Assembly: GCF_900198195.1 (NCBI RefSeq)
Contig: NZ_LT899436.1
Span: forward strand, 3,501,001 to 3,565,000
Direction of reading: 5' to 3'
DNA: 64,000 bases
Source of the DNA: Tenacibaculum jejuense
GTDB lineage: Bacteria; Bacteroidota; Bacteroidia; Flavobacteriales; Flavobacteriaceae
In this document: piece by piece, positions 34,135 through 42,156 of the stretch
Position numbering within the stretch: position 1 is the stretch's first letter
Layout of the letters: each line of letters starts with the position of its first letter
The notes under the pieces: model-generated
Seen by the model: only the letters and a program-made list of their open reading frames with translations
What the model was told of the DNA's origin: nothing
The model's database searches: none
Position numbers and translations under genes: made by a program

Positions 34135-34719
34135 TTATGCTTTTAATGAAATTTCTTTTCGTATTCTACTTAAACTTTCAGTCGTAATTCCTAAGTAAGA
34201 AGCAATATGAAAGTTTTTTATATGTTTTTCGAAATCTGGATATACTCTTATGAAATCTAAGTAACGTTCTTTGGCAGATTTAGTCAAATTTGATAAAATT
34301 CGTTTCTCTTGTCGTACAAAAGCCTTTTGTAATTTTTGTCTGAAAAAAAGATTTAATTTTGGAACTTCCAAGAAAAGTTGTTCTAAATCTTCTTGACTTA
34401 TTTTCACTAACTCTGCATCTTGAATACACTCTACATTTAAAACCGACTTTTTACTTGTCCACAAGGCAATATAATCACTTATCCACCAATCTTTAATTGC
34501 AAATTGTAGTGTATGTTCTTTGCCTAAATCATCTAAATGATAGGTTCTTAAACATCCATTTAACACAAAAAACTGATCTTTAACATCATGATTTTGAGCA
34601 ATTAATAGTTGGCCTTTTTTAACTTGAATATAATTCAACTTTGAAAGTATAATTTCTTTTTCAGTTTTATTTAACTCAAGATTTTTAAATATGGTTGTTA
34701 CAATAGTATTAGATAACAT
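34135..34719 (-). CDS. Crp/Fnr-family regulator coupled to sigZ
   Basis: A 194-residue Crp/Fnr-like protein: cyclic-nucleotide-binding barrel (VKKGQLLIAQNHDVKDQFFVLNGCLRTYHLD) and a winged helix with FHIASYLGITTESLSRIRKEI. The start at 34719 shares one base with the stop of the sigma factor gene (TAATG), a usual coupling signal; a start three codons earlier is possible. It is a close relative of the regulator at 32386-33006 in order of motifs. The pairing with an ECF sigma factor suggests that both answer one signal; no effector-binding residues are diagnostic. Confidence 0.88.
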   Translation of the reverse strand: MLSNTIVTTIFKNLELNKTEKEIILSKLNYIQVKKGQLLIAQNHDVKDQFFVLNGCLRTYHLDDLGKEHTLQFAIKDWWISDYIALWTSKKSVLNVECIQDAELVKISQEDLEQLFLEVPKLNLFFRQKLQKAFVRQEKRILSNLTKSAKERYLDFIRVYPDFEKHIKNFHIASYLGITTESLSRIRKEISLKA

Positions 34720-35258
34720 TATTTGCAAACTTTACAGTCCTCTCGATCCTGTATTTCGCCTACTAATTTACCATTTTCATTTATGGTATAACCACAACAA
34801 TCCATAAAACCTTTTGCTATTAATTTTCTTCCTCTTTGAATTTGAGATTTAATCGTTGATAATGGTAAGTTTAACTGTTCTGCAATTTCTTGCTGTTTGA
34901 TTCCTTTAATATCATACAAAAAAAGTGGAGTTCTATATTTTTTAGGTAGATTTTTAATTATCCCAGACAAACAATCTCGTTCTGTGTGTTCTTTATTTTC
35001 TTCTTCAAACTCAACTTCTACAGTATCAAATGTTACTGTTTTACCTTTAGATTTAAAGTAATCGTATACTGTATTTCTTGCGATGGTAAAAACCCAAGAT
35101 TTTAATTTTGATGGATCTTTTAAAGTAGGTAATTTGCTATGAATTTTTATGAAAGTATCTTGTAAGATATCTTCTATAACAGCTTCATTTTTAACTTTAC
35201 TTGTAATGAAACGCTTTAAATCCTCATTATAATTAGTCCAAACTTCATAAGTATTCAT
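34719..35258 (-). CDS. sigZ: SigZ-like ECF RNA polymerase sigma factor
   Basis: A 179-residue group 4 sigma factor. Region 2 (VWTNYNEDLKRFITSKVKNEAVIEDILQDTFIKIHSKL, with PSKLKSWVFTIARNTVYDYF) and region 4 (PLFLYDIKGIKQQEIAEQLNLPLSTIKSQIQRGRKLI) are complete. The C-terminus is cysteine-bearing (DCCGYT and EDCKVCK), a feature of SigZ-type proteins that may respond to thiols or metals. No anti-sigma factor is adjacent; instead the gene overlaps a Crp-like regulator by one base. Upstream, behind a terminator, lies the cysteine-rich 34-residue gene. Confidence 0.88.
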   Translation of the reverse strand: MNTYEVWTNYNEDLKRFITSKVKNEAVIEDILQDTFIKIHSKLPTLKDPSKLKSWVFTIARNTVYDYFKSKGKTVTFDTVEVEFEEENKEHTERDCLSGIIKNLPKKYRTPLFLYDIKGIKQQEIAEQLNLPLSTIKSQIQRGRKLIAKGFMDCCGYTINENGKLVGEIQDREDCKVCK

Positions 35259-35263
35259 AAATA

Positions 35264-35294
35264 CAAAGATAATTTACAAAAAATAGAGTTTCAA
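35264..35294 (-). promoter_or_regulatory. Candidate promoter of the sigZ-crp operon
   Basis: TATCTTTG (35271-35264) is an exact TAnnTTTG match with TTG (35294-35292) 20 nt upstream, the same spacing as the trp promoter. It ends only 6 bp before the sigZ ATG, so a nearly leaderless transcript is predicted; the -33 part lies inside the terminator of the upstream small gene. Confidence 0.5.
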
Positions 35295-35318
35295 TAATTT
35301 TATATTGAAACTCTATTT
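35279..35318 (-). terminator. Terminator after the metallothionein-like gene
   Basis: A perfect 16-bp stem (35281-35296 with 35303-35318) with a 6-nt loop, followed by T on the minus strand. It makes the cysteine-rich gene a separate transcript from sigZ. Confidence 0.8.
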
Positions 35319-35332
35319 TAAACTGTTATAAA

Positions 35333-35437
35333 TTAACAAGCACAGTTTGAACATGTACAGTTATCGCATGTACAATTTGAACAATCTCCTGTTTTGCATC
35401 CAGCACAATTACATGTGCACTCTCCTTTGTATATCAT
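35333..35437 (-). CDS. Metallothionein-like cysteine-rich small protein
   Basis: A 34-residue ORF with 11 cysteines at positions 7, 9, 11, 14, 19, 22, 24, 27, 29, 32 and 34, in CxC and CxxC patterns; other residues are small or polar (Thr, Asn, Ser, Ala, Asp, Gly). There are no aromatic residues except Tyr3 and no His. This is the composition of a metallothionein, so it probably binds Cu(I), Zn(II) or Cd(II) in the cytoplasm. It is too short for usual gene callers. It lies just upstream of the SigZ-like gene, has its own terminator and an ECF-like promoter. No specific known metallothionein family is recognised. Confidence 0.75.
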   Translation of the reverse strand: MIYKGECTCNCAGCKTGDCSNCTCDNCTCSNCAC

Positions 35438-35460
35438 AATATCTATTTTTTTAACTTTAT

Positions 35461-35492
35461 ATAATAGACATCGTTCTTTTGAAAAAGATGCA
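35461..35492 (-). promoter_or_regulatory. Possible ECF-type promoter of the metallothionein-like gene
   Basis: On the minus strand TGCATCTTTTTC (35492-35481) is followed 14-16 nt later by TGTCTATTAT. This resembles the TGCAACnTTTT / CGTC layout that I associate with ECF sigma promoters in Bacteroidota, not the TTG/TAnnTTTG housekeeping type. Recognition by the neighbouring SigZ-like factor is inference. Confidence 0.4.
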
Positions 35493-35508
35493 AAAAAGTT
35501 TTTTTATT

Positions 35509-38500
35509 TTAATTCATAATCATTTTTTGTGTCTTGATTTTAGTGCCTGAAGTCAATTTCACTAAGTATATACCTTTAGACATTTCTGGTATAGTTAGTA
35601 TATTAGTTCCTTCATTAACTTTATTCTTTAAAATTTCTTCTCCTAATAAAGAGTATAAAATAATTTTTCCTTTTTCTTCCAAACCTTTAACTGTAAGTTG
35701 ATTTTCTGATGACTTATAAATCGCAATATTTTGTGAGAAATCATTTTCTTCGGTACTCAAACTTTTTCTAGATAGATGTAAATAAAATCGTCCTACATCA
35801 CTTAAATTACTTGTCAACGTGGTTTTATAATTCTCTTGAGATAAATTTGTAAAAGTACTATTAACTCTATCTTCAAGATAAACTTCTGTATCTTGACTTA
35901 AATTAGAAGCCGATATTGAAAAATTTAACTCATCTCCAACTTTAGCTATCAAACCAATTGGAACTATAGTTTGTTCTATGTTTGAATTAGGTAATGCTTG
36001 AATGGCTAATTTTTTATTTGAACTAGCATCATCTGGTAATTTTGTATATACAGCAAAATCGTAATTCTGTCCACTAAATAGACTACCATCATACCCATTA
36101 TCAAATCCATTTGTTGTATTATTCGCTACATAAAAAACTTTAGTTGAAAAACCATTTACTGTAAGTTCTACATTAGTGTTTTGTTGCGATCTCATAAAAG
36201 TATTTGTAGTTTGATGACTCTGATTCGCTTGATTAAAAATTATACTTCCGTTATTTTGCACATCAACAAAAAATCCTTGAGTTGGTGCAATTTCAATTGG
36301 ATCTGCCAAAGTATATGCCTCATATTGTATACCATTCCATAACCAAACTGTTCCTTCACTAAGTAAAGCTGAATTTTCATTTAAAAAACTACTTGAATTC
36401 ACATATGAAGTATACGGATTACCAATTAAATTATTATTGTTTTGAGTACCCACTTCTGTAGGGTAACTCACAGTATTAGAATTTAAGTTTCCAATAAACT
36501 TTACATCGCCTAAAGGTTCCAACTCTAGAGCAAATCCTAACCCTTGATTAATATTCCCTAAAACATCATTTCTCTTATATTCAAATAAATCAGTGTTATT
36601 ATTATAAGTAGCTATACCAGTTGCAGTTGTATTATCTAAAGTAAGATTATTATCTCTTATGAAATCTTCAAAAGTTTGATTGATTACTGGAGAAGATATC
36701 AAATGCCTATTATTCGTTAGCGTTCTCGTGTAAATAACTTTTCCATTTACAGGAGCATTAGCTATTAAAGTTGTGTTATTATTTAAAGTAATAGTATTCA
36801 CACTTATTTCGGTAGAAACTGTTGGGTAGTTAGCTAAATTAGTATCTATTACTACGTCATCGATAGAAGTAGGTAAAATTCCAGTCGACCAATTATTTGA
36901 ATTATTCCAATTATTGTCTTCAGTTCCTAACCATTCAAATACTGTTCTGATAAACGAAGCCGTGATATTTTTATCAGTATCTGCTATAATAGTTAATGGA
37001 TTCGTTGTTCCTGATGCATCTCCACTCCAACTATCAAATTGATATCCTGGAGCTGGAACTGCAGTTAAAATAATTTCTGTGTTAATATCATAAGTTCCAT
37101 TCACAGGTGGTTTATCTACTTCAATTGTTCCATTTACTGAAGTTGTAGTTAAAGTAACCTGAATTTTACTAAACAATGCTGTAATATTTTTGTTACTATT
37201 CATCACTACAGATATCGGATTTGTTGTTCCTGATATATCACCACTCCAACCATCAAACTGATAATTCTCATCTGGAATTGCTGTTAATACAAGTTCAGTA
37301 TCGATATCATAACTTCCATTTACTGGTGCTTTATCTACAGTAATTGTTCCATTTACTGAAGTTGTGGTTAAAGTTGTTTGAATTTTACTAAATAGTGCAG
37401 TAATGTTTTTATCCGTATCCATTGTTAGAATTAATGGATTTGTTACCTCTGAAACATCTCCACTCCAACCGTCAAATTGATAGTTCTCATCTGGAATCGC
37501 AGTTAATACTAACTCAGTATTTATATCATAACTTCCATTCACTGGTGCTTTATCTACGGTAATTGTTCCGTTTACTGAAGTTGTGGTTAAAGTTGTTTGA
37601 ATTTTACTAAATAATGCAGTAATATTTTTATTACTATTTGCTGTAATTGTTAGTGGATTTGTTGTTCCTGATGCATCTCCACTCCAACCATCAAATTGAT
37701 AATCTGTATCAGGTACTGCTGTTAGTACTAGCTCACTATTAATATCATAAGTTCCATTTACTGGCGGTTTATCTACTTCAATTGTACCATTTGTCGCATT
37801 AGTAACTAAAGTAACTTGAATTTTACTAAATAATGCAGTAATATTTTTATCTGTATTCATTGTTAATGTAAATGGATTTGCAGAACCAGACGCATCTCCA
37901 CTCCAACCATCAAATTGATAATATTGATCTGGAACTGCGGTTAAATTAACAATATCTCCATTTGTATAATTCTCCAAAATAGTTGGAGCTAAATCAGGAT
38001 TCACACGACCGTTTTCTGCTGTTATTGTTAATTTAGGATAGCAAATATCTGTACTAAAACTTGCTACATTATCTTTAAATGTACTCCAATTAGCATTACT
38101 ATAAGCAGCATCATCTACAGTTATACAAGTTAAGTTAGCATTAGACGTAAGATCGAAAAACGCTTTAGCAGCTGTTCTAAAATTAGTATTGTTTCCATTT
38201 GCTATATTTAAGATTCTTAAATCATTATCATCACAAGTAATACTTGTTAACGATTTACTGTTAGATACATTAATTTCTTGTATTTTATTATGACTACAAT
38301 CTAAAGTTCTTAAAGCTACGTTTTTAGAAAGATCTAGCTTTTCTATATCATTAAAACTACAATCTAAGTCATCTAAATTAATATTTTCAGAAAGCTTTAA
38401 ACTTGTTAAACTATTAATACCACAATCGAGAGTTTTTAAAGCTATATTTTTAGAAACATCTATTTTTTTGATATTACTATGATCTACTATTAACTTTGTT

Positions 38501-39561
38501 AAAGCTATATTTTTAGAAACATCAATGTTTGTAAATGTATTCATATGAGAAGAAAACAACTCTTTCAAAAGAATATTTTTAGAAACATCTACTGTTACTA
38601 ATAAATTACTTTGACAGTTTAATGTAATTAAGTTGGTGTTTTTAGAAACATTTAAACTTCTTAAATCGTTATTTCTACAATTCAAATCTATTAAAGCAGT
38701 ATTTTTAGTAACATCTAACGTGCTTAATGAAGCAAAACCTACATTCAACTTAGTAAGGTTTGTGTGTTTAGAAACATCTATTTTTTTAAGATCTGCATTA
38801 ATACCGCAATCTAAATCTATTAAGCCTAAATTTTTAGAAATATCTAGACCTAGTAAATTATTTTCACTACAATCTAATTTCTGCAAAAGTGTGTTTTTGG
38901 AAAGATCAATTCGCGCCAAGTCATTTCTACGGCAATCTAACTCAATTAAATCTGTATTTTTTGAAACATTTAAACTTGTTAAACCATTTCCTGAGCATTC
39001 TAATTTTTTTAATTTAATATGCTTAGAAACATCTAAACTTCCTAATGAATTAAATCCACAATACAATTCTTCTAAAGCTAAACTATTAGAAATATTTAAA
39101 TTCACTAAATCGCTATTTTGTCTAGTATTTAAAACTTTTAAAGCTTTGTTTTTAGAAACATCCAAGCTAGTTATACTTGTTAGTCTACAATTTAAATGAG
39201 TTAACTCCAAGTTTTTAGAAATATCTAAACTTGTTAAACCTCTAGCACTTTGTAAATTTAAAACCTTCAACTTCGTGTTTTTGGTAACATTAATACTGGT
39301 TATACGTCTGTTACTGAGGCTTTCTATCTCTGTAATATTAGTAAAAGCTTCTATACCTTGTAGATTTGTAACTAGCGTAGACACACTAATTTTTCCTGTA
39401 AAAGCTTCTGCCTCTGTTACACTGATTTCAGAATCATTATTTGTATTAATTGATGAATTGTTTGTTAGTGATGATTTAAAAATGGGATCAGGTATACTAA
39501 CATTCTGAGAAAACAGAGTAGTAAAACACCCTATAAATAGTAAAAGTAATTTGTTCTTCAT
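35509..39561 (-). CDS. T9SS-exported leucine-rich-repeat and InlB-repeat surface protein
   Basis: A 1350-residue exported protein: signal peptide (to about residue 18, ending LFSQ); residues ~50-480 with about twenty 21-residue leucine-rich repeats of the LxxLDVSKNxxLxxLDC type; a short spacer; residues ~508-872 with five ~73-residue InlB B-like repeats (NYQFDGWSGDASG...NPLTLTMNTDKNITALFSK); a beta-rich stalk of ~400 residues; and a C-terminal ~75-residue T9SS type A sorting domain (LYSLLGEEILKN...KGIYLVKLTSGTKIKTQKMIMN). The domains indicate a cell-surface or secreted adhesin-like role. It faces no operon partner; the TPR-HTH gene is divergent. Confidence 0.92.
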   Translation of the reverse strand: MKNKLLLLFIGCFTTLFSQNVSIPDPIFKSSLTNNSSINTNNDSEISVTEAEAFTGKISVSTLVTNLQGIEAFTNITEIESLSNRRITSINVTKNTKLKVLNLQSARGLTSLDISKNLELTHLNCRLTSITSLDVSKNKALKVLNTRQNSDLVNLNISNSLALEELYCGFNSLGSLDVSKHIKLKKLECSGNGLTSLNVSKNTDLIELDCRRNDLARIDLSKNTLLQKLDCSENNLLGLDISKNLGLIDLDCGINADLKKIDVSKHTNLTKLNVGFASLSTLDVTKNTALIDLNCRNNDLRSLNVSKNTNLITLNCQSNLLVTVDVSKNILLKELFSSHMNTFTNIDVSKNIALTKLIVDHSNIKKIDVSKNIALKTLDCGINSLTSLKLSENINLDDLDCSFNDIEKLDLSKNVALRTLDCSHNKIQEINVSNSKSLTSITCDDNDLRILNIANGNNTNFRTAAKAFFDLTSNANLTCITVDDAAYSNANWSTFKDNVASFSTDICYPKLTITAENGRVNPDLAPTILENYTNGDIVNLTAVPDQYYQFDGWSGDASGSANPFTLTMNTDKNITALFSKIQVTLVTNATNGTIEVDKPPVNGTYDINSELVLTAVPDTDYQFDGWSGDASGTTNPLTITANSNKNITALFSKIQTTLTTTSVNGTITVDKAPVNGSYDINTELVLTAIPDENYQFDGWSGDVSEVTNPLILTMDTDKNITALFSKIQTTLTTTSVNGTITVDKAPVNGSYDIDTELVLTAIPDENYQFDGWSGDISGTTNPISVVMNSNKNITALFSKIQVTLTTTSVNGTIEVDKPPVNGTYDINTEIILTAVPAPGYQFDSWSGDASGTTNPLTIIADTDKNITASFIRTVFEWLGTEDNNWNNSNNWSTGILPTSIDDVVIDTNLANYPTVSTEISVNTITLNNNTTLIANAPVNGKVIYTRTLTNNRHLISSPVINQTFEDFIRDNNLTLDNTTATGIATYNNNTDLFEYKRNDVLGNINQGLGFALELEPLGDVKFIGNLNSNTVSYPTEVGTQNNNNLIGNPYTSYVNSSSFLNENSALLSEGTVWLWNGIQYEAYTLADPIEIAPTQGFFVDVQNNGSIIFNQANQSHQTTNTFMRSQQNTNVELTVNGFSTKVFYVANNTTNGFDNGYDGSLFSGQNYDFAVYTKLPDDASSNKKLAIQALPNSNIEQTIVPIGLIAKVGDELNFSISASNLSQDTEVYLEDRVNSTFTNLSQENYKTTLTSNLSDVGRFYLHLSRKSLSTEENDFSQNIAIYKSSENQLTVKGLEEKGKIILYSLLGEEILKNKVNEGTNILTIPEMSKGIYLVKLTSGTKIKTQKMIMN
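36945..38040 (-). repeat. Five tandem ~219-bp coding repeats (InlB B-like)
   Basis: Five 73-codon units encode InlB B-like domains. Units 3 and 4 are nearly identical in protein and DNA (for example both start TTLTTTSVNGTITVDKAPVNG), pointing to a recent duplication. Unit 1 is the most diverged. Confidence 0.85.
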
Positions 39562-39828
39562 TCTTTTGACTTTAATTGATCTACTTATTATTTGTTGGGT
39601 AAATCTAAGAAGGTCAAGAATTAAAAAAGTCTCATTTTATAATTTGAGACAAGTAGTATTTAGGTTAAGTTAGATTTCATAAAACTCTCTACAGAACAAC
39701 ATTATTGTTTTCAAGATCTTTCTTTTAATCATTATTCTAAAATCAAACACGAAAAGTTTCTATATTTTATACATTTATCATTTTTCTTACGTTATTTTAC
39801 GATACAATAGCATAATCCCAAATCGCAA

Positions 39829-41466
39829 ATGCATCTTTTTTTACGTTATTTTATTTTTGTTTTGTCTTTTTTAGCCTCTCAAGAAATTTTTGCAGCTGAT
39901 AGAAAAAACAACTTTATGCAAGAGAATATCTCTCCAAGAGATAGTATAAAAAAATATAAAAAAAAGTCTATAGAATGTTATAGAAATGGAAACCTAGAAG
40001 GTTTTGGACGTTATAGTTATCAAGTATTGTCAATTGCTGAAAAATATGACTTGAAGGAAGCAAGAATTAGATCGTTAATAAATTTAGCCATATATCATCA
40101 ACGAAAAGATGAATATCAAAAAGCTCTTGCTAAGTACATAAAAGCAAAAGAACTTACTCCTTCCTTACAAGAATCTTCATATTTAAAAGTGATACTCAAT
40201 ACTAATCTTGGTAATTTTTATTATAAGATAGGTGATTACGATAATGCTAAATTAATTATGGAAAGAGTTATCACTCTAGCTGATCACCATAAGAATGAAA
40301 AAACTAAAATTATAACTTCTGCGTACAACACTTTAGCCAATATAGCTAGTGATGAATACAAATATGAAGAAGCCTTAAATTATTACAACAACTTAAAAAC
40401 GATCATAAAAGACTTAGAAAACAATACACAAAAACTAGCTACATTGTATTCTAATATTGCGTCTTGTTATATCGATAAAAATGATTATGAAAAGGCTATT
40501 GAAAATTTACAAGAAGCTTTAAATATCATAGGAAAAGAAAAATTTATAGAGACAGAAGCTTCCATAAAGTTAAATATGGGGATTGCACACTATAATTTAA
40601 AAAATTATAACAAAGCATTACTTTATTTACAATCTGCTAATCAAATTGCAATTAAAGAAAATTCTCTTGAAGTGAAAATGAAAACCCATAAATTTCTAGC
40701 AAAAGTTCAAGAAGCTTCAAACAATATAGATGAAGCTTTTGCGCAACAAAAAAAATATATGTTAGCTAGAGAAAGTTTTCTAAAAACACTAACTAAAACA
40801 CAAAGGCTTAGGTTTGAAAACGACACTAGAAATAAATTATTAAAAATTAATAAGCAAAAACAAATTATTTCCTTTTTAAATAAAGAGAAAGTTACCTACA
40901 TAAGTTTAGCTTTACTGGTACTGTGTCTTCTTTTAACCTTAGTATTCAGGTATTATAAAAAAAGAAAAATATATAGTAACGACATAGCATTATTAAAAGT
41001 CGATAACAACTTTTTGGAAAATGAAAATGAGCTACTTAGAGATAAACTAAATAAGCTTTCTCTTTCTCTAATAGAACAGGACAAAGTCAAGAAAAATAAA
41101 AAATCTTCTTCAATATCTATAGAAAAGCAAAATCAATACAAAGAGCACATTTTGAATTATATGGATGAACATAAGCCTTACTTAAATTCTGAAATAAAAC
41201 AATTGGATGTGGCTAAGGCACTGGATATTAATCTGCATCTTTTTTCTGAAATATTAAATACTTGCTTCAAACAGAATTTTAATAGTTTTATAAATTTATA
41301 CAGAGTAGAACAAGCTAAACGATTAATAAAAGATCCAAAATATAGCAATTACAAAATTATGACTATTGCTTACGATTCTGGCTTTTCGAGTAAACCGTCT
41401 TTCAATAGAGTTTTTAAAAAGCTCGTAGGTTGCACTCCTTCTGAATATCAAAAGAAAAAAGAATAA
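39829..41466 (+). CDS. TPR-transmembrane-AraC-type HTH regulator
   Basis: A 545-residue one-component regulator. It has an N-terminal signal sequence (LRYFIFVLSFLASQEIFA), then about seven tetratricopeptide repeats between residues 55 and 315 (ANYNNLKTIIKDLENNTQKLATLYSNIASCYI-like blocks with NLGNFYYKIGDYDNAK and KLNMGIAHYNLKNYNKALLYL), a transmembrane helix near residue 353-373 (YISLALLVLCLLLTLVFRYY), a coiled-coil linker and a C-terminal AraC domain ending SGFSSKPSFNRVFKKLVGCTPSEYQ. The TPR part is periplasmic and the DNA-binding part cytoplasmic. Common in Flavobacteriaceae; its target may be the divergent surface protein gene. Confidence 0.9.
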   Translation: MHLFLRYFIFVLSFLASQEIFAADRKNNFMQENISPRDSIKKYKKKSIECYRNGNLEGFGRYSYQVLSIAEKYDLKEARIRSLINLAIYHQRKDEYQKALAKYIKAKELTPSLQESSYLKVILNTNLGNFYYKIGDYDNAKLIMERVITLADHHKNEKTKIITSAYNTLANIASDEYKYEEALNYYNNLKTIIKDLENNTQKLATLYSNIASCYIDKNDYEKAIENLQEALNIIGKEKFIETEASIKLNMGIAHYNLKNYNKALLYLQSANQIAIKENSLEVKMKTHKFLAKVQEASNNIDEAFAQQKKYMLARESFLKTLTKTQRLRFENDTRNKLLKINKQKQIISFLNKEKVTYISLALLVLCLLLTLVFRYYKKRKIYSNDIALLKVDNNFLENENELLRDKLNKLSLSLIEQDKVKKNKKSSSISIEKQNQYKEHILNYMDEHKPYLNSEIKQLDVAKALDINLHLFSEILNTCFKQNFNSFINLYRVEQAKRLIKDPKYSNYKIMTIAYDSGFSSKPSFNRVFKKLVGCTPSEYQKKKE

Positions 41467-41482
41467 TAATTTTCCTTTTAAT

Positions 41483-41962
41483 TTACTCTTTATGAAGCTC
41501 TAAAATATCTTCAAAATATTTCTCCCAATTACCATTTACCAAACGTTCACCAAACTCATGAAATTCTCCTTTTTCTGTTTTTGTAAATGTTAATCGTCTA
41601 CTTTCATTAAAATACACCATAAACTTACCTTCTACTATTTCTCCTTTATATCCTTGTTTATTTCCGTTTTTCGTAAATGGATAATAGTAATACTTTTTAT
41701 CTTTCACATTATAACTGATAATAGTGTGTAAAGCTATCCATTCAGATTTTACATTCAACTGAATCAAATTACCATCTAGTAAGTAACTTACATTTTCAGT
41801 AACAGGTACTTTTTTCACTCCATTCTTACCATAAGAAGTTGAAGTTCCTTCCCAATCACCTATTAAAAAAGAAAGTTTTTGCAACGCTTGTTTTTCTGAT
41901 TCTTGTGCATTTACCATAAATACGACAAAAAAGAATCCAATTATTAATTTTACTGATCTCAT
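41483..41962 (-). CDS. Exported DUF1579-like protein
   Basis: A 159-residue protein with a signal peptide (MRSVKLIIGFFFVVFMVNAQ) and a single beta-barrel domain. The start of the mature part, LQKLSFLIGDWEGTSTSYG, matches the 'LIGxWxG' opening of DUF1579/THAP4-nitrobindin-like lipocalin folds, and repeated strands with YYYYPFTKNGNKQGYKG follow. The heme-binding His of nitrobindins is not clearly present. Function unknown. It converges with the TPR-HTH gene and is separated from the amidohydrolase operon by a terminator. Confidence 0.75.
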   Translation of the reverse strand: MRSVKLIIGFFFVVFMVNAQESEKQALQKLSFLIGDWEGTSTSYGKNGVKKVPVTENVSYLLDGNLIQLNVKSEWIALHTIISYNVKDKKYYYYPFTKNGNKQGYKGEIVEGKFMVYFNESRRLTFTKTEKGEFHEFGERLVNGNWEKYFEDILELHKE

Positions 41963-41964
41963 AA

Positions 41965-42015
41965 TATAAAAAACGGGTTATTTTCTAATTCCTTACAGAA
42001 TATCAAAAATAACCC
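41965..42015 (-). terminator. Terminator after the M28-DoxX-amidohydrolase operon
   Basis: GGGTTATTTT (41975-41984) pairs with AAAATAACCC (42006-42015) across a 21-nt loop; on the minus strand the stem is followed by G then six T. It lies between the amidohydrolase stop and the next minus-strand start. Confidence 0.65.
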
Positions 42016-42156
42016 TTTATAACTATTTTAATTACTACTAAGCTTGAACTATTTCTATTTCTGACAAAAGAAAGGAATTGAAGTTTTACCTTTTTAATAG
42101 TTTTTAGCCAAATTGCTAACGCTAATAGTACTCTTTTATTTTATTTACTTGTAAAA

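Noticed and set aside
38633..39199. 188-residue plus-strand ORF opposite the leucine-rich repeats
   Set aside because: An antisense artefact of the repeat; its own periodic pattern mirrors the sense-strand repeats and it has no signal or start context.
35509..39561. Tandem repeats suspected as a CRISPR array
   Set aside because: The periods (63 bp leucine-rich and 219 bp InlB-like) are coding repeats of one open frame, with no constant repeat and unique spacers.
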